Assembly: GCF_932294415.1 (NCBI RefSeq)
Contig: NC_065539.1
Location: forward strand, 34,226,001 to 34,290,000
Direction: 5' to 3'
Source: Quercus robur
Taxonomy: Eukaryota; Streptophyta; Magnoliopsida; Fagales; Fagaceae
Length of the DNA: 64,000 nucleotides
The notes below the pieces were generated by a model that was given only the letters and a program-made list of their open reading frames with translations, did no database searches and had not been told where the DNA came from. How positions within the stretch are numbered: position 1 is the stretch's first letter; every line of letters begins with the position of its first letter. A program made the translations under genes and the position numbers. Shown one piece after another: positions 44,760 to 56,173 of this stretch.

Positions 44760-47133
44760 GGGGCTGCATTCTCCGCATTAATCGTCGTCTCTTCAACTTA
44801 AGGCTAACTGTTGCCTTTAACCACTTGAGGAGTGACAACATTCTCAGGAATGTCCCTTTCCCTATCGTCAACCTCAACAACCTCGTCGTCTAGCTTGGAA
44901 GTCGAAGGAACGGTAAGCTCGATTTGGACAGGTGAAAAATTCACGTTGGGGAAGAGGGTGACTGCTTGCTTTTGGAAGTCCTCAAAAGCCCTCCCCGTAT
45001 TGAGACCCCAACAAGTTAAAGAATGGTTGCGAGTCATTATACTCCTTGACGATGTCAGCCTTTGCCTTGTTAATGGATTCACGAAGAAAGGCCACCTCTA
45101 TCGTCAAGATGGCATTAGCCTCCATCAGCTCCTTAGCCTGACGGGTAGCAATGTCGAGTTTCTTCATTTGCTTTGTCAGGGCTTTGACTTCATTGTTAAG
45201 AGTTCGCACCCACTCCTTATACTTCTTCAGTTGGTCAGACTCCTCCTCCAGACGGGTCCTCAAATGCTTGATGAAGGCTTCTTCAGCAGCACATCGGATT
45301 TGGAATGCATGCATCCTTACAAAAGCCTGGTAGAAGACAAATGATTAGCACCAAAACAATACATGACGAAAAAAAAAGTACGACTAAAATACTCACCCTC
45401 ATCAAGTCAAAAAGGTTGGTGTCCTCTAGAGCGTTTGTCTCATGCTCCGAACACTCGTCAAGATCAAGATCCTTAACGATGGAGTACGTTGTCTAGACGG
45501 TATGCTGTTTGTCCATCACAAGAAAAGCAGCAAGACCGATGGGCTCATTGATAACGGGGCCGTGAGCCGTCATCAAACCCTTACCTACGTCGTGTCCAGG
45601 GGGGTTAGGTGTGCCTTGAGAACCTGACAGGCCTAAGTTGACAGGCTAATTAACTACCTTTTTCAGTCGACGGTCCCTGTCACCTTGATTCTTCCTCTTT
45701 TGGCTCATCTTTGTAGCAGGGGCCGACGAGGTTCTTGCCTTACCTACGTCGTGTCCAGGGGGGTTAGGTGTGCCTTGAGAACCTGACAGGCCTAAGTTGA
45801 CAGGCTAATTAACTACCTTTTTCAGTCGACGGTCCCTGTCACCTTGATTCTTCCTCTTTTGGCTCATCTTTGTAGCAGGGGCCGACGAGGTTCTTGCCTT
45901 AATCTGAAGGGCTGCAGCCTTCTTCACCTTCAGAGCTCTTTTATTCCCCAAATCCATCTTTGAAAGACAAAAGGTTAAGAGTGACGAATCTACTAGGAAA
46001 GTGACGAATGGGTGAAAACAAAAGACACTTTTGCCATCTAGATTGAGCATCTAGTCTTCTTGCTTCGTCTATCGGGATAGGACCTCCACAAAAAGCATGC
46101 AAGCTATCTAGAGTGACTAACTTCTTCCAACTCCTAAGCGCAAGGGGAATAGCAAGGATGCATTGGAGAAAATCAATCTCTTCCTCGCTAATGGATGAAC
46201 GTACATGAGCTGGAAAAAGAAAACACGATTGGTTAGTGAAAATATAAGAAACATAAACGGATCAAGGTTAGCCCGACCTAGGTATTGACATACTTGTCTC
46301 CAATGCTATCCTATTCGTTAGGTCTACACACCTAGTTTAAGCCTTGAACAAAAAAGTATCTGCTCTTCCAATCACGATTGGAGTCAGGGACGTCCATCAC
46401 CAACTTCAATGCTGCCTTACAGACAACGAAATTGCAAAAATCCTTGGAGCCAACTTTATAGCAGAAAAAGAATTTGTCTAGAGTGAGGCGACAACGACCT
46501 CCACTCATTTGACCCCATAGTACCTTTGCACCGAGGAAAATTCTCCAAGCGTTAGGGTAAATGAGGCAGATGGACACTCCTAGACGTAAGGGTTAGCCTC
46601 AAACTCGCCATAAAGACAACCTCGTAAAAATCGACGTCCGCGATTCGGCCAGAATAGCAATTCTCTTACTTGCCCGCCATCCTAATAGGAACATCGTTTA
46701 GTATTTGGTAACGATGGCATAGATTATTGAAAAGCCCATCTGACATCTTCGAGAGGAAGTTATTTACAAACCAAATATTGGGAAGGATGAATGACCTGTA
46801 GTCATCACCTGACAAACCAAGGGCTACAGCCTCCTCTTCTCCCTCCCTGTTTACTTCCTCACTGTCTTCTTCCTTTTCTTCCTCTCCGTCCTCTTCCTCT
46901 TCGTCCTCCCCTTCCTCTCCATCCTTCTTGTGATACTCATATTCCCTTTCCCTTTCTATCTCTTCATCCAGCACTCCTTCCATCTCATCTTCTAAAAAAT
47001 GAGCTAATGGCTCCCTTTCCAAGGAACCTATTTGCTCCTCCGTCAAAGGAACACTTCCTAATGAATGAAGATCTTCGTCATTTGGACGGAGGGATGGGGC
47101 ATGACCGCTTGTCACTTTACTACCTCCTGACAT
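44760..47133 (-). pseudogene. Antisense extra gene of element 2
   Basis: Starts at 47133 (MSGGSKVTSG), with a long Glu-rich stretch (EEEEDGEEEKEEDSEEV) and then VDFYEVVFMASLRLTLT and NAWRIFLGAKVLWGQMSGGR. These correspond to the YEAAFTSGLRLP and SWRIVINCMEIW region of the antisense gene in element 1. Further fragments are 46332-46577, a basic nuclear-signal-like piece (45805-46050) and a coiled coil at 44982-45314 (LRTRLEEESDQLKKYKEWV). Frame changes and stops are frequent; exon borders were not resolved. The putative gypsy-type transposon family is the best guess. Confidence 0.65.
45580..45898. repeat. 159-bp exact or near-exact tandem duplication
   Basis: CTTACCTACGTCGTGTCC starts at 45580 and again at 45739. 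The two copies look identical, so this happened after insertion, within the antisense gene. An assembly artefact should be considered. Confidence 0.9.
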
Positions 47134-47621
47134 TCTCTCACCTACAAGCGATGGATAAGAAACTAGGCGGTCACTCAAACTAAATACTAGACCAAGGGCC
47201 AAGGGGAGACGGATACAAAGAAAAAGAGTAAATAAAAGTAAACAAAAATTTACCTGAAGAAAGATGACGATTGGAAAGCTATACACAGACGAAATGGCTG
47301 ACGTAATGGATGGAAGGTAATCGACGAACGATTGATATTGACGCAAAAGTTTTGAGTAAAATTCTCTAGAAAAATAAGAAACTAAACTTAAGAAAAGGTA
47401 TAAACATATTTATAGGATGGAAGGGCACAAAAAATGAAAAGACATGACGTTTCATTTCCACCAATCTTAGGGTGCCACGTGTCACTCCACGAACTACAAG
47501 GACCTTATTGCCCCTCATTTATGACATCGAATACTAGGACGAGGAGTATTAAATGAAAAGAATATTCTCTTTACTCCACGGCCCTTTAGATACCCTGACG
47601 GGTCACGGAGTAGGGGCCAAC

Positions 47622-48297
47622 TGATGAGGGTATTTTCATCTAGTAGAAAGTTTTATTACTCGTCCGTCCTAGATGCTCCTTTCTCCGTTCGTCTAGCTGA
47701 ACAACCTCAGGGGTTGACGATCCTATCCATGCGTCTATTGTCACATGGTCCCTCGAATCCGTCATAGCAGCAGATAGGAAAACACGTAACAAGTGGAAAC
47801 TGACAGTTAGGCAAATCCTCCTCCTTATCTACATATCGATGGACGGTTGGCCAAGCTGACAGATAGAGGTAATGGGTCCCATAATTCTTTGCGTAATCTC
47901 CACGCATAAGTCCTCATAAGGAAATATCTTGTGCATCACATCCAAAGACTCCACTACATGCCCATATCTTCCCTATATGGAAAAGTCGCCCTAAAATCTT
48001 AGAAACCCTAACCCTAGATCTTCTCTACATGGAAAGGTCCCTACATCCAAGAGATCTTGATTCACTACTCACTACTATATAAGCATCAAGTCTCCTTTTC
48101 TCCTAGATACGTAGAAAATCCCTAGCTCTCTCACTATAGAGTTCGTAGAGATTTCTTATTCACTGACTTGACTTTCGGAGAGTCTTTGGCCAGTACCGCA
48201 TTGGTGCTCTCTGATAGGTTCTTGGCTTCTTGTTCTTCAAGTACCCATCAAAGTGTTCAAGGACTATTAACTCACTGACGATTTTTGTGCATCATCA
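47622..48297 (+). repeat. 3' LTR of element 2
   Basis: 676 bp, TGATGAGGGTAT to GCATCATCA, preceded by the purine tract at 47608-47621. Confidence 0.93.
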
Positions 48298-49779
48298 CCG
48301 GACTTGGACACTCACTAGCAGTCAACATTTTAAGTTGCCATTTAGGGCATAAGATTTGAATAAGGAAAGTAAAAAAAAGATAAGAAGTTAAAACTTTTCT
48401 AAACTTAGAAAATGAGATTAGAAATTAATTTTTTTTTTAACTTTTAATTTTAACCATGGAAAGTATTGCACAACATTAAATCGTGTGTTCTAAAGCTTGT
48501 TTATGCATTAAGATTTAAGAGTGGTGGACTCAAGATTTGATAGTCGATTCCAAGAAAATAGAAATTTACATACAGATGTATGTACTCAAGCATATTATTA
48601 TATATATAATTTTTTTTTAAGTAGATATAATAGAATTTCAACTTATGATGTTCACTTAATAATAATTACTTTGATCATCAAGTTACCAATTAGTTTTTGG
48701 TGTAAGTGGGGGTTTAAACTCTAGATATCTTATTTGATGACAAAAGACTTTACTGATTAAACTAATTGAAATACATACTTCAGATAAATAGTAGAAATAA
48801 AAAAATCATTCATTCATGAGTGATATAGTTATTCTACCCCCCCCCCCCCCCAAAAAAAAGCTCACAAAGATATAATATTCATTTTTTTTGTTTTTAATTT
48901 TTTTCAAATGAATAAAAATTCATATTTTTTTACACCAAAATTTATTTCCCAAAACTCACAAAATTTGATTGCTTTTACACCAAATTTTATGAACGAAAGT
49001 AAATTATACATATATATCACTAGTAACAATAATTTTCTTTACTTCTCTTGGCTTCTTTATTTTCTTTTCTTTTTTCCTCTATCTTTGTGTTTTTATTTAT
49101 TTATTTATGTTGCAAACTTTAGAAGACAAGGATAAAATACGAAGAAAAAAATTGTTTCTATTTTTCAAAATAATTTTGATATTTTCAATAATTTTTTTTT
49201 TACGAATAAATGATTTGATAGTGTATCAATTATAATGTGCAAGGAGACTTTTTATTTTTATTTTTTGAGGTTTAGTCTCATAATTTTACTTTCATAACCA
49301 AAATTTCTACAAATGTCATAGAATTATCCATTCACAATATATCTAGTTGAAAAAGTAGAATATAAATTTTGTTCTAAGGTTTACCAATATTTTGATAAGA
49401 AAATGCTTAACCATTGAGAATAATTCAGTATATGAAACAAATAGTGCAAAAGAAAATAATGTCCGTTATAAATAGAATAAAAAAACAAAGATGAAATTGA
49501 AGAAATATCATGGATTTGCAGTTTGAGGGACCACAATGTTAGGAAAGAGAAGAAAGGAACCAATGAAAGAGGAATTTTTTTTTTTCCACGGAGTTGCAAT
49601 TGGTTTTTTTTTTTTGTCTTTTTGAGTGGGTTTTTATTTTTATTTTTTTAATATGATTGGGGTTTTTTTTTTTTTTTTTAATAGGAAATGTGGGGTGGTT
49701 TTTATTAGAAGGTGGGGTAGTTCTTTTCTTTTTGACTGAACTTAGGATAAGTTTTTTCTCTTTAAATGGAAAACGTGCA

Positions 49780-49822
<43 letters not shown>
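48298..49822. other. Intergenic, T-rich
   Basis: Starts with the right half of the interrupted upstream module, then AT-rich DNA with C11 (48839-48850) and long T runs. No gene seen. Confidence 0.55.
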
Positions 49823-50043
49823 GGGTGTATGTTTGGATGGTGTTAAAAAGCACTTTTTAGCTGCTTCTTTCGTTTTTCAGTGGATCCTGTGTATTGTTTA
49901 TGAGGCCCGCAAGTACTTTTTTCAGTAAAAACAACTTTAAAATTGAGTCTCACGGCATTATTCACATATTTAAAAATTATTTTGTTATAATGGTTTCAGT
50001 TTTTAGTTTTCAATAATAAGTGGTATCCAAACATACCCTGGGT
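49823..50043. mobile_element. MITE-like foldback (hAT-like), copy in block A
   Basis: GGGTGTATGTTTGGATGG at the left and ATCCAAACATACCCTGGG at the right are inverted. A related copy lies at about 51907-52118 in block A'. Confidence 0.6.
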
Positions 50044-50309
50044 TGGAAACATCTATCTACTATCTAGTGGCCACATCAACTTAACCCAAAAAATCCCTCA
50101 AAAACCACATCAACTTTCACCAAAAATGAAAATTACATAGCTTTTTCTTTATAAATTAAGGACAAAATTATAATGCTTTGAATACTTATTACATTCTAAA
50201 AAATATAAAATTACATAAAAAAAACACTCCTTATAATCTTGAAATTAAGTTTTGAGGTTAGGTTACCATAGGAGAGGGTATAAGGCACCAATAATTTTGC
50301 CTGATCCTA

Positions 50310-50485
50310 ATGGTCTGTTTGGATGGTATGCATTTGGGCTATGGATTTGGATTTGAGAAGTCCTAATTCAAATTATTTATTTAGGTAATTTAAAAAAAAA
50401 AAAAAAAGATTTGGATTTGATCCAAATCCAACTAGATTTCAAATCCAACTCCAAATCCAAATGTTGTCATCCAAACACAACTTAA
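50310..50485. mobile_element. MITE-like foldback with ATCCAAATC arms
   Basis: CTGTTTGGATGG...GGATTTGGATTTGAG against CAAATCCAACTCC...CATCCAAACAC. Duplicated at about 52440-52595 in block A'. Confidence 0.55.
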
Positions 50486-50797
50486 ATTCATTCTTCTAAT
50501 TAGAATTAATGGCTGGTTTATACAACCAGTCAAAAATTTCATCAATATCTTGTAAAATGCAAATCAAATACCAAAATAAAATCATAAAATCAAACTACTA
50601 AAATAGAACTCAAAATTCGATGTAGTAACCTGTTAGTCCACATGCATAATGCATGCCAAAACCCAGTTAGTCAACTAGATTTTTAGTTTGCACACTATTA
50701 AACCAGGTTATAGTTTTACAAGTTTTCGCCTTCTTGAAGGGAGCAGGATTCTCTCAACGCTGCAAATTAACTCCACTGCGTACAGCTCAAATCTATA

Positions 50798-50931
50798 ACT
50801 AGCAGACAACATTGGTCCACAGGACCTAGTCATGTAAAATGATGGAACGAGTCCAGCTCACGGTGCGTGAAAGAAAAGCTCTTCAGTCTAATAATGGACT
50901 TGGACACTACTAGCTAACTTTGCTGGCAACA
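50798..50931 (+). repeat. Upstream module, copy in block A
   Basis: CTAGCAGACAACATTGGTCC to CTTGGACACTACTAGCTAAC, about 230 bp before the ATG at 51163. Confidence 0.85.
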
Positions 50932-51162
50932 TTAATGAAACGCGGTTTGAATGGTAGTTGGCAACAATAGCAGAAAACATTAATTGCAAGTTATGACATA
51001 ATTAAAAAAAAAAATGCATTTCAATTTTATGAAATTCCAGTTCCAAATAGGCTGTAGTATGCTATAAATTCAACACAAAAATTTGCCTCCTCTCTCAAGT
51101 CCTCACCTCCCTGTAAAAAAGCCCAAAAAAACTAGAGCAACGTACTCATCAAAGGTCTTGAC

Positions 51163-51282
51163 ATGGCGATGGAAGAGTTACACATGGCCGCTCTTGCTTA
51201 TTATAACAATAGTAACGGGGATCTTCAGAATAAAGCGTGGGACTTCTTCAATTCCATGGATTCGAATGGAAATGGTGGGTGA
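51163..51282 (+). pseudogene. EF-hand/ZZ gene truncated by deletion
   Basis: The ATG and the first 38 codons match the intact gene (one Arg-to-Gly change), up to the middle of the first EF-hand loop (DSNGNG). After 51276 the sequence jumps to what is intron 2 of the intact gene (55319 onward), removing the rest of exon 1, intron 1 and exon 2. The frame then ends at TGA 51280-51282, giving a 39-residue peptide. Similarity to the intron continues to about 51640. The promoter side is intact, so transcription is possible but no binding domain remains. Confidence 0.9.
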
Positions 51283-51906
51283 GTTTCTTTGTATTCTATC
51301 TCCTATGTCTTTTAACATCTCAGTATAAAATTATAATAAAAGTTTCATGCATTATTGATAGCCAAAAATTTAGAATTGTATTTTTTTTCTTCTCTGCATG
51401 TATTCGTCCAGTTGAATTAGGTAAATTTAAGAAAAGAGTAAGACTTATATACAATATTTATGTGCTATTTTTTAGGTTTCCTTCTTAAGATTTTGTCATG
51501 TAAATTTTTTCTCATGATATAGAAGTGTATGTTTTAGTTAAACATTCACATGACTAAATTTTAAGAGGAGAATTTAAGGAACAACATCTAAAGTACTGTA
51601 CCTAAATTTTATTCTTACAAAAATATTATGTAAGAGACGGTAACGGCCGTAGCATGTGTAAATTTAATTTTGAACTTTCATTTTTAATTTTGTTAGGATT
51701 CTAGTAGATAACTTAAATTATTATTCTACAGCAGATGATACGTTTTAATTGACACTACTCAATTCTTTCCAAATTGATGGTTATAGTACCATAGTTCAAC
51801 GATAAAATGAAGATAAATTGTACTTCAATTCAGCGTAGTGAACCTTAAAAACAAGAGTTAAATATGTTGCACATAAATTATTTTACGTAGTTTTATACCC
51901 TCTTAG

Positions 51907-53628
51907 TTTTGGATGGTGTTGAAAAGCACTTTTCAGCTGCATCTCACGTTTTTCAGTGGGTCCTATGTATTGTTCACCGGACCCACAAGTATTTTTTTCA
52001 GTAAAAACAACTTTAAAATTAAGTTTCATGGCACTATTCACACATTTAAAAATTATTTTGTTATAATGTTTTCAGTTTTTAGTTTTAAAAAATAAGTGGT
52101 ATCTAAACATACCCTGGGTTGAAAATTATTTTGTTATAATGTTTTCAGTTTTTAGTTTTCAACAATAAGTGGTATTTAAACATCTATCTACTATCTAGTG
52201 GCCACATCAACTTAACCCAAAAAATCCCTCAAAAACCACATCAACTTTCACCAAAAATGAAAATTACATAGCTTTTTCTTTATAAATTAAGGACAAAATT
52301 ATAATGCTTTGAATACTTATTACATTCTAAAAAATATAAAATTACATAAAAAAACACTCCTTATAATCTTGAAATTAAGTTTTGAGGTTAGGTTACCATA
52401 GGAGAAGGTATAAGGCACCAATAATTTTGCCTGATCCTAATGGTCTGTTTGGATGGTATGGATTTGGACTATGGATTTGGATTTGAGAAGTCCTAATTCA
52501 AATTATTTATTTAGGTAATTTTTAAAAAAAAAGATTTGGATTTGATCCAAATCCAAATCCAACTCCAAATCCAAATGTTGTCATCCAAACACAACTTATA
52601 TTCATTCTTCTAATTAGAATTAATGGCTGGTTTATACAACCAGTCAAAAATTTCATCAATATCTTGCTAAATGCAAATCAAATACCAAAAAAAAAAAAAA
52701 AAAAAATCAAATCATAAAATCAAACTACTAAAAAAGAACTCAAAATTCGATGTAGTAACCTGTTAGTCCACATGCATAATGCATGCCAAAACCCAGTTAG
52801 TCAACTAGATTTGTAGTTTGCACACTATTAAACCAGGTTATAGTTTTACAAGTTTTTGCCTTCTTGAAGGGAGCAGGATTCTCTCAACGCTGCAAATTAA
52901 CTCCACTGCGTATAGCTCAAATCTATCACTAGCAGACAACATTGGTCCACAGGCCCTAGTCATTTAAAATGATGGAACGAGTCAAGCTCACGGTGCGTGA
53001 AAGAAAAGCTCTTCAGTCTAATAATGGACTTGGACACTACTAGCTAACTTAGCTGGCAACAATGGCTGCGTTTTCTGATTTTTTTTTTCTTTTTTTCCAG
53101 TTGCACTATTTGACCATAAACAGGGTGGCTGCGTTTTTTTAGTTGTATTATTTGACCAAGTGCACTGTTAACGGACCTACAACTTTCACTTTTCAGCAAC
53201 TTTTTCATTAAAAATAGGTCATACGATACTATTCATACATTTAAAAATTATTTTGTTACAATATTTTCAGTTTCAGTTTTCAATTTCAGCAAAAATAAAT
53301 TCAATCCAAACGAACTTAATAGCAGAAAACATTGCAAGTTATGACATAATTATAAAAATAAAAAATGCATTTCAATTTTATGAAATTCCAGTTCCAAATA
53401 GGCTGTAGTATGCTATAAATTCAACACAAAAATTTGCCTCCTCTCTCAAGTCCTCACCTCCCTGTAAAAAGGCCCAAAAAAACTAGAGCAACGTACTCAT
53501 CAAAGGTCTTGACATGGCGATGGAAGAGTTACACATGGCCGCTCTTGCTTATTATAACAATAGTAACAGGGATCTTCAGAATAAAGCGTGGGACTTCTTC
53601 AATTCCATGGATTCGAATGGAAATGGTC
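51907..53628 (+). repeat. Segmental duplication, block A'
   Basis: Second copy of block A, leading into the intact EF-hand/ZZ gene. Confidence 0.88.
52928..53050 (+). repeat. Upstream module, copy in block A'
   Basis: Same module, with GTGCGTGAAAGAAAAGCTC. It ends 460 bp before the ATG at 53514; the extra distance is the ~270-bp insertion. Confidence 0.85.
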
Positions 53629-56173
53629 GAGTCAGCTACGAGGAGTTCATCCACTTTTTCGGGCAATACGGCTACAATTGGGAAGACCGCAACTTTTACC
53701 ATAGTTTGGACCGCGACCACGACGGTTTGCTGGATTTCTGGGAAGTCCTCACATTGTACTACATCTTGAAAACAAGGAGTGTGCGGTGCCAGTGCTGCTC
53801 AGCGTGCCAAATTGGACTGTATTTCACGTGCGTTACATGCTTTCACAGTGCTCGCCACACCTTCGATATCTGTATTGGTTGCTATAGCACACAGACGTAC
53901 AAGCGGCAGCACGACCATGATGTTTTCTTAGATAGCTACGTGTTGCTGCGCTCCAAGAAAGGGCCTCCTCCTGGTTTGCCAGATCTGAATCAGGTGAGAA
54001 AATATTACTGTATTTACTTTTCCCCCTTAAAATTTTGAATCAAATTGCATTTTAAATTAACTTTGTGCCTTAAATTAATGTTTGGTTTCATCTAATCCTA
54101 AACATTTAAAATTGTACTATTAATTAATTCAATTAATTGACGCCCTTCTTAATATTTTTAATGAAAATATTTAGGATTAAAATTTAATGTAAAAAACTAT
54201 AAGGTTTGATTTGAAACATTCTTGAGTTTTATGTTTAATTATGAAACTTTTTAAACTGTAGAGTTCAAATTTTAAAAAGTGACTCTAAAATACATGTTTC
54301 CTAAAAAAATGTGATTTATCTAAAAAAATTTCAATGATATAAGTAAATTGTTTATTGATAGAAAAAGACAAATCACCTACTTAAGGGCTGTCAATAAACA
54401 AAATTATACTATATGAATAACTTAATTTAAACAAAATTATATATATATATATATGGATAGGTTAATTTTTTAATACTGTATATGAAATTGCTAATGATAT
54501 TATTTGTTAAATTTACGTGTAATGATCATATAGGAATATTTTTAGTGTCAAATCTACTATTAAGATTGAGTATTTCATTTTTAGTAAATTTGTTATAGAT
54601 TTTTCTTCTAAAGTTATTTTTATAGATAATTTAACTTTATTTAATGTTTTACATATGTTTTATACATCCATTTTCTTTCCTTGTTTTGTGAAATTATATG
54701 GTTTTTAGATTATTAAAATTAATTATTGAATCATAAATTTAATAATTTATGTTTTATCCAATTTTTATATTTGAATGCTTTCGTTGTTATTTTATTTATT
54801 TGAAAAGAAAGGATAAAAAAAGGAAGTACTTTACCACTATTTAAGTTTGTCTTTTTAAATTATTTTATAAAGAGGTGATGACTACTGACTAGTTTACTTG
54901 TCTTATTAAAAAAAAAAAAGCTAGTTGACTTGATTATCAAAGGCTAGGTACAGACAAAAATTAATTCAAAAACTTATTTTTATTTATTATCTTTTTGAAG
55001 TTATAATAATTTTATTCATTGTAACATCAGTTAATTTATAAATTTTTGTAGTAAAATTTGTATTAACTTTATTATTTTCTACAAAAGATATAAGAATCCG
55101 TTTCACTAACCCATGCCCGGATAACTCATGCCTGAATCTAACAATCGACAATTTGCTAAGTCTCATTATATAAATGCTTGCAAATTGTCCAATCAATTAA
55201 ATTGTGTTGTTATCTAAAAAAGTATTTGTTCTGTTTTGACTCTATCTTGATTTCATTATATATCTATTGCAGGCACTAATTCCTGTTCAACCAAATGTTG
55301 TTATAAATGCACCAGAAAGGGTGAGTTTCTTTGTATTCTATCTCCTATGTCTTTTAACATCTCACTATAAAATTATAATAAAAGTTTCATGCATTATTGA
55401 TAGCCAAAAATTTAGAATTGTATTTTTTTCTTCTCTGCATGTATTCGTCCAGTTGAATCAGGTAAATTTAAGAAAAGAGCAAGACTTATGTACAATACTT
55501 ATATGCTATTTTTTAGGTTTCTTTCTTAAAATTTTACCATGTAAATTTTTTTTCATGACATAGAAGTGTATGTTTTAGTTAAATAGTCACATGACTGAAT
55601 CTTAAGAAGGGAACCTAAGGAATAATACCTAAAATACTGTACTTAAATTTTACATAGTTTTATACCCTCTTAAAAACAACTAAAATCATAAACAAATATA
55701 TCAATGTAAAAGATATAAGGAGTGTATGCTTTTAAAAGTCAAGAGATAAAATGTAATTGAATCATCTGCAAATATCTAATAAATTGTATTTTAAATTAGC
55801 AAAAAATAAAAATAAATTGTATCTTAAAAACAATTAAAGAAAAGAAACCATATTATGCAAAGTCTCCAAAGACTTGTCAGGAAAAAACATCATGATTGTC
55901 GCTAGTGCATCCAATTATGGCATTGTCACGTAAAAACATATGTCGATTATATAGTATGTATAAAAACCTTAGTAACTGCAAAATCATTTCCAAGAAAAAA
56001 TAATGGTTAAATTAATTTTCAATTTACTTCATATAAAAACTAAGAGATATGCAATTGATTTCCTACTGTTTCAGTCGAGGTGGTGGACAGCACTTGCAGC
56101 ATTGAAATCGGCGATAGCGGTGCTAAGCATAGGGAGTTCGATCTCTTCATTACTAAGTTGTAGCATAATGTGA
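53514..56173 (+). CDS. EF-hand and ZZ zinc-finger protein, three exons, 208 residues
   Basis: Exons 53514-53993, 55273-55320 and 56075-56173, all phase 0, with GTGAGA/GTGAGT donors and TTGCAG/TTTCAG acceptors. Two canonical EF-hand loops, DSNGNGRVSYEE (33-44) and DRDHDGLLDFWE (66-77), should bind calcium. A ZZ-type zinc finger follows: C95/C98, C106/C109, C120/C123, H133/H135. The last exon encodes a hydrophobic tail (WWTALAALKSAIAVL onward, about 179-208), possibly a membrane or amphipathic anchor. The first ATG is used; a second Met lies two codons later. No signal peptide. A calcium-sensing adaptor that binds a protein partner through ZZ is inferred; no specific partner is known. Two damaged paralogues lie in this window. 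Confidence 0.87.
54000..55272 (+). other. Intron 1 of the EF-hand/ZZ gene
   Basis: About 1.28 kb (53994-55272), AT-rich, with a TA run at 54428-54452. No internal gene seen. Confidence 0.8.

Larger units (their letters stand above)
37936..48297 (+). mobile_element. Tat-type Ty3/gypsy LTR retrotransposon (element 2)
   Basis: LTRs at 37936-38609 (674 bp) and 47622-48297 (676 bp), flanked by CTGGA (37931-37935) and CCGGA (48298-48302), a 5-bp target duplication with one transition. Order: 5' LTR, primer site TTGGTGCCATTTGTGGGAA (38611), gag, protease, RT, RNase H, second RNase H, integrase, 67-bp tandem repeats, antisense gene, purine tract GTAGGGGCCAAC, 3' LTR. Many stops and frameshifts; it is more decayed than element 1. 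Confidence 0.92.
49831..51276 (+). repeat. Segmental duplication, block A
   Basis: Matches 51907-53626 (block A') almost continuously, including the upstream module and the start of the EF-hand/ZZ gene. Block A' has about 270 bp extra (53055-53320) and a short internal repeat at 52130-52175. Confidence 0.9.
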
